Assembly: GCF_900099785.1 (NCBI RefSeq)
Contig: NZ_FNDS01000001.1
Coordinates: 248,001-312,000 of the forward strand
From: Pseudomonas panipatensis
GTDB lineage: Bacteria > Pseudomonadota > Gammaproteobacteria > Pseudomonadales > Pseudomonadaceae
Direction of reading: 5' to 3'
DNA length: 64,000 nucleotides
The position numbers were made by a program, and so were the translations under genes. Of this stretch, positions 17,052 through 25,372 are shown piece by piece. Position 1 is the first letter of the stretch; every line of letters starts with the position of its first letter. Under the pieces are notes generated by a model. That model had not been told where the DNA came from. It saw only the letters and a program-made list of their open reading frames with translations, and ran no database searches.

Positions 17052-17076
17052 GATCGAATAAATGGATTTTTCTCTG

Positions 17077-17831
<755 letters not shown>

Positions 17832-17835
<4 letters not shown>

Positions 17836-18506
17836 GCCTCTTGCTCCCGGTCATGGCGGTTGACCCGATCTTCGAGGCGGTTCTGCAGGTGCGCCAGGAT
17901 GCTGGCGAGCACCCAGTAGAGCAGCGCGGCGGTGAGGTACATGGTGAAGACCTCGAAGGTCCGTGCGGTGATCAGTTGCGCCTGACGGAACAGTTCCGGC
18001 ACCTGGATGGTGGCGGCCAGGGCGGTGTCCTTGACCAGCGAGATGAAGCTGTTGCCCAGTGGCGGCAGGGCGGTGCGCGCGGCCTGCGGCAGGATCACCC
18101 GGCGCAGGGTCTGTGCCCGCGTCATGCCGATGCTCGACGCTGCCTCCCACTGGCCGCGGTCGATGGAGCCGATGGCGGCGCGGAGGATTTCGCAGACGTA
18201 GGCGGCCATGTTCAGCGAGAAGCCGATCAGCGCCGCTGGCAGCGGATCGAGTTCGATGCCCAGTTGTGGCAGGCCGTAATAGATCATGAACAGCTGGACC
18301 AGCAGCGGCGTGCCGCGGAAGAACGACACATAGATACGCGCGAGCCAGCGTAGCGCGGTCATGCCGTAGAGACGCATCAGCGCCAGCAGAAAACCCAACA
18401 GCAGTCCGAAGAACATGCCGCCGACACTGAGGACTACCGTGAAGACCGCGCCCTTGAGCAGAAAGGGCGCGGAATCCAGCGCAAGCTGCAGGCTTGCGTC
18501 GATCAT
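17832..18506 (-). CDS. tcyL: Cystine ABC transporter permease
   Basis: 224 residues with about five transmembrane helices and the HEAAxG-like coupling loop GQWEAASSIGMTRAQTLRRV (about 137-156) that contacts the ATPase. The segment YVSFFRGTPLLVQLFMIYYG is the family signature of polar amino acid permeases. It overlaps both neighbours by 4 bases, implying translational coupling. One permease gene suggests a homodimeric pore, as in E. coli TcyL. Confidence 0.9.
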
Positions 18507-19303
18507 TGGGTCACGTCAGCCTTGAACCACTTTTCCGACAGCGTCTTCAGGGTGCCGTCGGCGCGCAGTTTGTCGATGGCCTTGTTCAGCGCCGCGAGCA
18601 GTTCCGGGTTGCCCTTGCGCAGGGCGATGCCGGCTTCCTGGCGGGCGAAGGGCGCGCCGGTCAGGGCCATGGCGCCATTGGTCTTGTTGACCATGTCGAA
18701 GGCCGCCAGGCGGTCGACGAGGATCACGTCGATGCGTCCGCTGCGCAGGTCCTGGAATTTGCTCGGGTCGTCCTCGTAGGTGCGCACATCGGCCTGCGGC
18801 ACGTTCTGCTTCAGCCACTGCTCGTAGTTGGTGCCCAGGCCGACGCCGACCTTCACTCCAGCCAGATCGGCCGGCTTGGCGTACTTGCCTTCCTCGCCTT
18901 TGCGGGTCAGGGCCTGGATGCCGGAGACGGTGTAGGGCTCGGAGAAGTCGTATTTCTTCTTGCGCTCCTCGGAGATGGTCACCTGGTTGATCACCACATC
19001 GAGGCGCTTGGATTCCAGCGCGGCGAGGATGCCGTCCCATTTGGTCGGCTGGAACTTGGCGCTGACGCCCAGCTCCTTGGCCAGCAGGTCGGCGAACTCG
19101 ACTTCGAAACCGCTGAGCTTGCCGCTCTCATCGACGAAGCTGAAGGGGGGATAGGTGCCTTCCAGGCCGACCTTGATGCTGCCGTTGTGCTGGATCTGCT
19201 TGAGCAGATCCTCATCGGCCGAGGCCGGGCCGATCAGGCTGGCGCCGAGGGCCAGGGTCAGGCTAGCGAAGATGAAGCCGCGTCGCAGGATGGAGACGTT
19301 CAT
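18503..19303 (-). CDS. tcyJ: Cystine-binding periplasmic protein
   Basis: 266 residues. The signal peptide is cleaved near PASA-DED, followed by a class F solute-binding fold. It shows GTYPPFSFVDESGKLSGFEV, then KWDGILAALESKRLDVVINQ and TISEERKKKYDFSEPY, the standard amino-acid-binding signatures. I chose ATG 19303 because it begins a clean signal peptide; the upstream extension lacks one. The adjoining D-cysteine desulfhydrase supports cystine as ligand (E. coli FliY-like). It may also bind diaminopimelate or other sulfur amino acids. Confidence 0.88.
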   Translation of the reverse strand: MNVSILRRGFIFASLTLALGASLIGPASADEDLLKQIQHNGSIKVGLEGTYPPFSFVDESGKLSGFEVEFADLLAKELGVSAKFQPTKWDGILAALESKRLDVVINQVTISEERKKKYDFSEPYTVSGIQALTRKGEEGKYAKPADLAGVKVGVGLGTNYEQWLKQNVPQADVRTYEDDPSKFQDLRSGRIDVILVDRLAAFDMVNKTNGAMALTGAPFARQEAGIALRKGNPELLAALNKAIDKLRADGTLKTLSEKWFKADVTQ

Positions 19304-19414
19304 GATTGCCCTCGTTCCGGTTTTCTTAAGCAGGTTAGTCAAGGCCGGTCGACTATAGGGGCGCAACGCTTATGCGATGAAATAATAAAAAGTCTTATGA
19401 ATATGCGAATTCTC

Positions 19415-20413
19415 TTACATCGCCGGGTGGTAGGCGAACAGCGCGGGAGCGCCGCCGGTGTGCAGGAACAGCAGCGGGCCCTCGGCGAAACGCTGCCGGG
19501 CGATGCCATCGAGCAGCCCGGCCATGGCTTTGCCGGTGTACACCGGGTCGAGCAGCAGCCCTTCCTGGGATGCCAGCAGGCGCACGGCGTCGAGGGTGCC
19601 GGGGTTGGGCTCGCCGTAGCGCGGGCCGAAGTAAGCGTCCCAGAGTTCGATGCTGAAATGGGCGGCGAGGGGGCGGCCGAGCAGTTCCGCGGTGCGTTGC
19701 GCCAGCCCCTCCACCTTGGGCCGCTGCGCCGCCTCGCTGCGTGACACCGTGACGCCGACCACGCGGGTTTCCGGCAGTGCCTCGGCCAGCGCCAGGGCCA
19801 GGCCCGCGTGGGTACCGGCGCTGCCGGAGGCGAGCACCACGGCGGCGAACTGGCGGCCGCTGGCGCGCACCTGTTGCGCCAGTTCCAGGCCTGCCCGCAC
19901 GTAGCCCAGCGCGCCGAGCGCATTGGAGCCGCCGATGGGCACCAGGTAGGGCTGGCGGCCCTGGCCGCGCAGGCGTTCGGCGCAGGCTTGCAGCAGGGCG
20001 TCGGCGTTGTCCAGGTTGTCCACCGCCTCCACCTCGGCGCCGAACAGATCGAGCAGCAGGCGGTTGCCGTTGCTCAGGTAGTTGGCGTCCGTCGTGCCGA
20101 TGGGGTTTTCCAGCAGGGCGACGCAACCCAGGCCGAGGCGGGCAGCCAGCGCGGCGGTCTGGCGCACATGGTTGGATTGGATGGCGCCGGCGGTCACCAG
20201 GGTGTCGGCGCCGACTCGCAGGGCATCGGCGGCGAGGAACTCGAGCTTGCGCACCTTGTTGCCGCCCAGCGCCAGCGGGGTGAGGTCATCGCGCTTGACG
20301 TAGATTTCCCGCCCCAGGCGCGCCGAGAGTCGCTCCAGTCTGTCCAGCGGCGTCGCTGCGCCGATCAGTTCCAGGCGGGGAAAGCCGGCGAGCGAATCGC
20401 GCAGGGTACTCAT
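19415..20413 (-). CDS. dcyD: D-cysteine desulfhydrase
   Basis: 332 residues of the ACC deaminase/D-cysteine desulfhydrase family, PLP enzymes that convert D-cysteine to pyruvate, sulfide and ammonia. The PLP lysine is Lys53 ([11 protein letters not shown]), the catalytic Ser80 lies in [11 protein letters not shown], and IGGSNALG binds the cofactor phosphate. ACC deaminase activity needs particular active-site residues that I cannot exclude by eye. The cystine transporter directly downstream (111-base gap) favours D-cysteine as the substrate. The gene is divergent from the SPFH/metal operon. Confidence 0.85.
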   Translation of the reverse strand: MSTLRDSLAGFPRLELIGAATPLDRLERLSARLGREIYVKRDDLTPLALGGNKVRKLEFLAADALRVGADTLVTAGAIQSNHVRQTAALAARLGLGCVALLENPIGTTDANYLSNGNRLLLDLFGAEVEAVDNLDNADALLQACAERLRGQGRQPYLVPIGGSNALGALGYVRAGLELAQQVRASGRQFAAVVLASGSAGTHAGLALALAEALPETRVVGVTVSRSEAAQRPKVEGLAQRTAELLGRPLAAHFSIELWDAYFGPRYGEPNPGTLDAVRLLASQEGLLLDPVYTGKAMAGLLDGIARQRFAEGPLLFLHTGGAPALFAYHPAM

Positions 20414-20541
20414 GCTGCACCTCGGTTGCGGTTGGGCGAGGGATCAAGATAGATCGCGCCTCGGGCGCTCGGCAAATCAGCGCCAGGGCTCACGCCGCGC
20501 TTTCCTTTGCCGCGGTGTTGAACGAGAATTCCACCCCGAGC

Positions 20542-20559
20542 GTTATAAGGTTACATTTC
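20542..20559. promoter_or_regulatory. Candidate Zur operator upstream of the SPFH/metal ATPase operon
   Basis: The 18 bases GTTATAAGGTTACATTTC match the enterobacterial Zur-box core GTTATAATATAACATTTC at 15 of 18 positions and keep the half-sites GTTATA and ACATTTC. The position, about 100 bases before the first SPFH gene and 129 bases before dcyD on the other strand, suits a promoter operator. Inference from motif comparison only. Confidence 0.55.
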
Positions 20560-20620
20560 TCCGCCGCGCGGCGGGCTACTGGCGTGCGCTGGCCAGCCCT
20601 CTACCGACCGATGTACCGGC

Positions 20621-20645
20621 CGGCCCCCGCCGGGGCCGCCTTTTT
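20621..20645 (+). terminator. Intrinsic-terminator-like hairpin in the leader of the SPFH operon
   Basis: CGGCCCC (20621-20627), loop CGCC, GGGGCCG (20632-20638), then CC and TTTTT (20641-20645). The GGAG Shine-Dalgarno of the downstream gene starts at the very next base. No plus-strand gene lies upstream that it could terminate, so it would act within the leader of the operon as an attenuator. Confidence 0.6.
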
Positions 20646-20654
20646 GGAGTTGCA

Positions 20655-22643
20655 ATGAGAGTCGACCTGGACACCGCGGGTGAGGACCTGCAGGCGCTGC
20701 CGCGTTTCCAGCAGGCCGCGCCGCATGCCCGCCGTCTGTTCGTCCTGGCCCTGTCCGCGGGCCTGCTGGCCGGGTCGCTGTTTCTCCTGGCGATCCTCAT
20801 CGGCCTGTTCGCCGCTGATTCCCCCTGGGTGCCGCTGCTGTGCAACAACGCCGCCGCTTTGCTGCTGCTGGCCGCCGCTGCGCAGTCCGGCTGGCGCGTG
20901 GATGCCTGGCGCGCCGCGGCGCTCGGCCAGGCGGCAGTGCCCTTCGCGCGCTGGCGCAAAGAGGCACAGGCCGGCGCCGAGGCCATTGCGCCCGCGCAAC
21001 TCAGTGCCTACGACCGCTTTCTCGACACCCTTGGCCGAGGCCTGCGCTCGCTGCTGCGGCGCATCGGTCTGGGCGCGCTCTGGCTGGGGGGCTTGGCGCT
21101 GGCGGCATTGCTGATGGTGCGTGGCGGCTGGAACCTGGCGTTGCCCGGCAAGGCCCTTGGTCAGGCGGCCTATCTCGGCGCCGGCTTGCTGTTGGCCGCG
21201 GCCTTCGCCCTGCTGGTGCTGGAGCGTCACTTCGCCGCCAATGCGCCAGCGCAATGGCCCGAGGGCGTTGGCCTGGCGCCGCTGGTGCGGATGGTGATCG
21301 GCGTGCAACTGCTGTCGCTGCTCGGGCTGCTGTTCGCCAGCGCCGACAGCGCCTGGCCGCAGCGCCTGCTGGTGCTGGCCGGGTTGCTGCCGGCGGCGGT
21401 GGCCCTGGAGCTGGCCTTGCGCGCGCTGCTCTCGGTGTTCAGCCCGCAGCGCGACAGCCTCGAGCCGCGCCTGGTCGGGGAAAGTCTGATCGCCCAGCAA
21501 TTGCGCTGGCCGCCGCGGCCGCTGCAGTTCCTCCAGGACGAACTGCAGCAGCGCTTCGGTATCGACCTGCGCCAGGTCTGGGCCTTCGCTTTCATGCGCC
21601 GCGCCTTCTTGCCGGTGGCCGCGCTGATCGCCGTGGTCGGCTGGCTGCTCACCGGCATCCAGGAAATTCCCATGAACGGCCGTGGTGTCTACGAGCGTTT
21701 CGGCAAGCCGGAAGCCGTGCTGCAACCCGGCCTGCACCTGGGGCTGCCGTGGCCGTTCGGGCGGCTGATCGCCGTCGAGAACGGCGTGATCCACGAACTG
21801 GCCACCTCCGGCGAGGCCACTGCCGCCGATGAGCCGAGCGCCGCCGAAGGACCGGCGCCGGACGCTGCCAACCGCCTGTGGGATGCCTCCCACGTCAGTG
21901 AAAAATCCCAGGTCATCGCCAGTGCCGCGGACGGCAAGCAGAGCTTCCAGGTGGTGAACATGGACGTGCGCTTCGTCTATCGCATCGGCCTCAGCGATCG
22001 GGCGGCGCTGGCGGCGACCTACCACAGCGCCGATGTGCCGGCGCTGATCCGCAGTACCGCCAGCCGGGTACTGGTCCACGATTTCGCCTCGCGCACCTTG
22101 GATGGCGTGCTGGGCGGCCAGCGTGACGCCCTGGCCAGCGATATCGGCAAGGCCGTGCAGGCCGACCTGGACCGTCTCGACTGCGGCGTGGAAATCCTCG
22201 CCACCGTGGTCGAGGCCATCCACCCGCCGGCCGGCGCGGCCAACGCCTACCATGCCGTGCAGGCGGCGCAGATCACCGCCCAGGCGCTGATTTCCCGCGA
22301 GCGCGGCAAGGCCGCCGAACAGACCAGTGCGGCGCAGCTGGCCGCCAGCGTGGCGGTGGACAAGGCGAATGCCGACGCCCGTGACAACCTCGCCGGGGCG
22401 CAAGCCGCCGAGCTGCGCTTCGGCGCCGAACGCAAGGCCTGGCAGAGCGCCGGCCAGGCCTTCCTGCTGGAGCAGTATCTGGCCCAGCTCGGCCAGGGCC
22501 TGGGCAATGCCCGCGTCTTGATCATCGATCACCGCCTGAGCGCCGCCGACGCGCCGACCCTCGATCTGCGCAGCTTCGCCACGCCCATCGACCCGGCGCG
22601 TGGCCGGCCTGCCTCCACCCCTAGCCAGGAGCTCGTCCCTTGA
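20655..22643 (+). CDS. Polytopic SPFH-domain protein (HflK-like, large)
   Basis: 662 residues. The N-terminal half holds about seven transmembrane helices (near 27-53, 57-78, 139-157, 171-190, 209-229, 237-262 and 318-336). An SPFH/band-7 domain then starts at about 337 (IPMNGRGVYERFGKP) and runs to about 560, followed by an Ala-rich coiled coil. Ordinary HflK has a single membrane helix, so the polytopic half is unusual. The family forms ring assemblies that surround membrane proteases. GGAG lies 6 bases before ATG 20655. It heads a five-gene unit resembling P. aeruginosa PA2439-PA2435 as I recall it. Function unknown. Confidence 0.85.
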   Translation: MRVDLDTAGEDLQALPRFQQAAPHARRLFVLALSAGLLAGSLFLLAILIGLFAADSPWVPLLCNNAAALLLLAAAAQSGWRVDAWRAAALGQAAVPFARWRKEAQAGAEAIAPAQLSAYDRFLDTLGRGLRSLLRRIGLGALWLGGLALAALLMVRGGWNLALPGKALGQAAYLGAGLLLAAAFALLVLERHFAANAPAQWPEGVGLAPLVRMVIGVQLLSLLGLLFASADSAWPQRLLVLAGLLPAAVALELALRALLSVFSPQRDSLEPRLVGESLIAQQLRWPPRPLQFLQDELQQRFGIDLRQVWAFAFMRRAFLPVAALIAVVGWLLTGIQEIPMNGRGVYERFGKPEAVLQPGLHLGLPWPFGRLIAVENGVIHELATSGEATAADEPSAAEGPAPDAANRLWDASHVSEKSQVIASAADGKQSFQVVNMDVRFVYRIGLSDRAALAATYHSADVPALIRSTASRVLVHDFASRTLDGVLGGQRDALASDIGKAVQADLDRLDCGVEILATVVEAIHPPAGAANAYHAVQAAQITAQALISRERGKAAEQTSAAQLAASVAVDKANADARDNLAGAQAAELRFGAERKAWQSAGQAFLLEQYLAQLGQGLGNARVLIIDHRLSAADAPTLDLRSFATPIDPARGRPASTPSQELVP

Positions 22644-23701
22644 GTTCGTCGCACACCCATGCGGGTCACGACCACGATCACGCCCATGCTCATGAGCATG
22701 ACCACGCGCATCACGAGCACGGCCATCAGCACGCGCATGGCCATGACGACCAAGGCCCCAGCCCCTTCCCCTGGCGCCGTGCCGGCCTGGCCGCGTTGCT
22801 GGTGCTGTTCGCCGCCGCCACCGCCTGCCTGGTGCAGGTGCGTTCCGGCGAGGCCACGGTGATCACCCGTTTCGGCAATCCGTCGCGGGTGCTGCTGCAG
22901 CCTGGCCTGGCCTGGCGCCTGCCGATCCCCTTCGAGGCGGCGATTCCCGTCGATCTGCGCCTGCGCACCACCTCCAGCGGTCTGCAGGACGTCGGCACCC
23001 GCGACGGCCTGCGCATCATCGTCCAGGCCTATGTCGCCTGGCAGGTGCAGCCCGATCCGGCCAGCGTGCAACGCTTCATGCGCGCGGTGCAGAACCAGCC
23101 GGACGAAGCGGCGCGGCAGATCCGCACCTTCGTCGGCTCGGCGCTGGAGACCAGCGCCAGCGGCTTCGACCTGGCCGAGTTGGTGAACACCGACGCCGGC
23201 AAGGTGCGCATCGCCGATTTCGAGCAGCGCCTGCGGGGGCAGATCGACAAGCAACTGCTCGACACCTACGGCGTGCGCGTCCTGCAGGTCGGCGTCGAAC
23301 GCCTGACCCTGCCGTCGGTCACCCTCGGCGCCACCGTCGACCGCATGCGCGCCGAGCGCGAGACCATCGCCACCGAGCGCACCGCCGAAGGCAAGCGCAA
23401 GGCCGCGGAAATCCGCTCCGCCGCCGAGCGCGACGCGCGCATCCTGCAGGCCGACGCCACGGTCAAGGCTGCCGATATCGAGGCACAGTCGCGGGTCGAG
23501 GCCGCGCAGATCTATGCCAAGGCCTACGCCGGCTCGCCCGAGCTGTACAACCTGCTGCGCTCGCTGGACACCCTGGGCACCATCGTCAATTCCGGCACGC
23601 GCCTGGTCCTGCGTACCGACGCCGCGCCCTTCCGCGTGCTGGTCGACGGTCCGCCGCAATTGCCGGCGCCGAGCGCCAAGGCCGGTGGCAACCATGACTG
23701 A
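22640..23701 (+). CDS. SPFH-domain protein with histidine-rich N-terminus (HflC-like)
   Basis: 353 residues from a TTG start that overlaps the preceding stop (TTGA), with CAGGAG about 8 bases upstream; there is no in-frame ATG or GTG before the histidine tract. Residues 5-35 contain 16 histidines alternating with Ala, Asp, Glu and Gly, a likely zinc- or copper-binding tail on the cytoplasmic side. One membrane helix (about 48-66) precedes the SPFH domain (about 67-240). A charged helix rich in RAERE/KAAEIR follows (about 235-300). Such a tail is unlike standard HflC. The role is unknown, and a metal-linked one is inferred from neighbours. Confidence 0.83.
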   Translation: MSSSHTHAGHDHDHAHAHEHDHAHHEHGHQHAHGHDDQGPSPFPWRRAGLAALLVLFAAATACLVQVRSGEATVITRFGNPSRVLLQPGLAWRLPIPFEAAIPVDLRLRTTSSGLQDVGTRDGLRIIVQAYVAWQVQPDPASVQRFMRAVQNQPDEAARQIRTFVGSALETSASGFDLAELVNTDAGKVRIADFEQRLRGQIDKQLLDTYGVRVLQVGVERLTLPSVTLGATVDRMRAERETIATERTAEGKRKAAEIRSAAERDARILQADATVKAADIEAQSRVEAAQIYAKAYAGSPELYNLLRSLDTLGTIVNSGTRLVLRTDAAPFRVLVDGPPQLPAPSAKAGGNHD

Positions 23702-24734
23702 GGCGGCCGCGCAGGGCGGCAGCCCCTGGCTGCAGGCCGGGCGCCTGGCGTTCGTCGCGCTCTACGGCGTGACCCTGCTGGCGGCGCTCGGCTGGGCACT
23801 GTCCAACGTGCGCCAGGTCGGCCCGGACAGCCGTGCCGTGGTGCTGCGCATGGGCGCCCTGGAACGCATTCAGAATCCCGGCCTGCTGCTGGCCTGGCCG
23901 CGCCCCATCGAGCAGGTGGTGATGCTGCCGTCGGCGGAGCGGGTGATCGAGCGTCGGGTGGAAACCCTGCTGCGCTCGGAACAGGCGCAGAAGGCCGATC
24001 TCGACGTCAGCCTGGCCAACGACGCCACAGCGGGTTCCGGCTACCTGCTGACCGGCGATGCCGGGGTGGTGCAACTGGACGTGCGGGTGTTCTTCAAGGT
24101 GGTCGATCCCTACGCCTACGTCCTGCAGGGCGAGCATGTGCTGCCGGCGCTGGACCGCCTGGTGGCGCGCAACGCGGTGGCGGTCTGCGCCTCGCGTGAC
24201 CTGGACACCATCTTGGTGGCGCGCCCGGAGCTGGTCGGCGCTGACAGCCACGTCGCCGAGCGCCGCGAGCGGTTGCGTGGCGATCTGCAACAAGGCATCA
24301 ATCAAAGCCTGGCGGCGCTCAAGGCCGCCGGAAGCGGACTGGGGATCGAGATCGAGCGGGTCGACGTGCAGTCCTCGCTGCCGCGCGACGCGGTCAGCGC
24401 CTTCAATGCCGTGCTCACCGCCAGCCAGTTGGCCGAGCAGAACGTCGCCAGCGCGCAGAACGATGCGGCACGGCAGACCCAGGCCGCGACCCAGGCGGCC
24501 GACCGTCTGCTGCAGGTCGCCCATGCCCAGGCCGGCGAGCGCCTGGCCAAGGCGCAGAGCGACACCGCGAGCATCGTCAGCCTGGCGCGCAGCCAGCAGC
24601 AGGAGGCCGACCCTGGCCTGCTGCTGCGCCTGTATCGCGAACGGGTGCCGGCGATTCTCGCCAAGGCCGCATCGGTGACCACCGTCGATCCGCGCGATGC
24701 CGGCCACCTGATCCTCCAGGGCGCACAACCATGA
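23694..24734 (+). CDS. SPFH-domain protein (HflK-like)
   Basis: 346 residues with one membrane helix (about 17-37), an SPFH domain (about 40-240) opening with QVGPDSRAVVLRMGALER, and a long Gln/Ala-rich coiled coil (about 250-320: ASQLAEQNVASAQNDAARQ). It overlaps the upstream gene by 8 bases, so the pair is probably coupled, like the hflK-hflC pair. It is the third SPFH protein in a row. Protease modulation, as for FtsH, is a family expectation; no protease gene is present here. Confidence 0.83.
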   Translation: MTEAAAQGGSPWLQAGRLAFVALYGVTLLAALGWALSNVRQVGPDSRAVVLRMGALERIQNPGLLLAWPRPIEQVVMLPSAERVIERRVETLLRSEQAQKADLDVSLANDATAGSGYLLTGDAGVVQLDVRVFFKVVDPYAYVLQGEHVLPALDRLVARNAVAVCASRDLDTILVARPELVGADSHVAERRERLRGDLQQGINQSLAALKAAGSGLGIEIERVDVQSSLPRDAVSAFNAVLTASQLAEQNVASAQNDAARQTQAATQAADRLLQVAHAQAGERLAKAQSDTASIVSLARSQQQEADPGLLLRLYRERVPAILAKAASVTTVDPRDAGHLILQGAQP

Positions 24735-24858
24735 GACCGCGCGGCACCTGTGAAGCAATGGGCGGACAGCGTGCAGCGGAACCGCTAGGCTCGCTGTGGG
24801 CGCCAAGCGCCCGCGGCACGACACCCCATGAACAACAATGGAAAGGGCGGGACAACCA

Positions 24859-25365
24859 ATGAATGCGGAAGGACTTCAGCGCAACTTCACGGCCCGGGAT
24901 CGGGCGCGCCCGCTGCGTAGCCTGTGCGCGCGGCTGCTGGCCCTGGGCACCCTGCTGCTGCTCTGCGCGGGGGGTGCCGAAGCGGGACGCGAACTGCCTT
25001 CCGGCATGCTGGTCGGGGTGGTGGACAGCGCGCAATTCCCGGTCATCACCCTCAAGCGGCCCAAGCCGGGCCTGCTCACGCGGATCATCACCCTGTGGAT
25101 GTACGACGGCACCATCAGCTACCCGGTGGCGCCGTCGGTGCGCATCCGCAACCAGAACAACCTGTTCGTCGTTAGCGGCCTGATGCCGCAACTGAAGGAC
25201 AAGTTCGTCGCCCTCAAGAGCGGCCTCAACGGCGAGGTCAACCAGATCTGGGTGCTCAGCGAGGCCGAGGCCGAGGAATACATCACCCGCCCCGGCACCC
25301 TGTTCCCGCCCGTCGCCACCCTCAGCGGCAGCAGCGCCAGTACGTCCAGCTCGACCAGCGAATGA
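24859..25365 (+). CDS. Exported protein of unknown function in the SPFH/metal operon
   Basis: 168 residues. An Arg-containing N-terminus and a hydrophobic core (ARLLALGTLLLLCAGG) end in AEA-G, consistent with a signal peptide. The mature part is about 120 residues, beta-rich, and finishes in a Ser/Thr tail. It has no cysteine- or histidine-rich metal motif. I do not recognise a domain. It lies between the third SPFH gene and the metal ATPase gene, which begins 7 bases after its stop, so it is probably a periplasmic component of the same system. Confidence 0.65.
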   Translation: MNAEGLQRNFTARDRARPLRSLCARLLALGTLLLLCAGGAEAGRELPSGMLVGVVDSAQFPVITLKRPKPGLLTRIITLWMYDGTISYPVAPSVRIRNQNNLFVVSGLMPQLKDKFVALKSGLNGEVNQIWVLSEAEAEEYITRPGTLFPPVATLSGSSASTSSSTSE

Positions 25366-25372
25366 CCCCGAC

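Noticed and set aside
20601-22532. 643-codon minus-strand frame opposite the first SPFH gene
   Set aside because: Gln/Gly/His-rich shadow translation with no domain. The plus-strand SPFH protein has clear helices and motifs.
22655-22745. CAT/CAC-rich run as a DNA repeat
   Set aside because: It encodes the histidine-rich protein tail in frame and varies in codon use, so it is coding sequence, not a microsatellite element.
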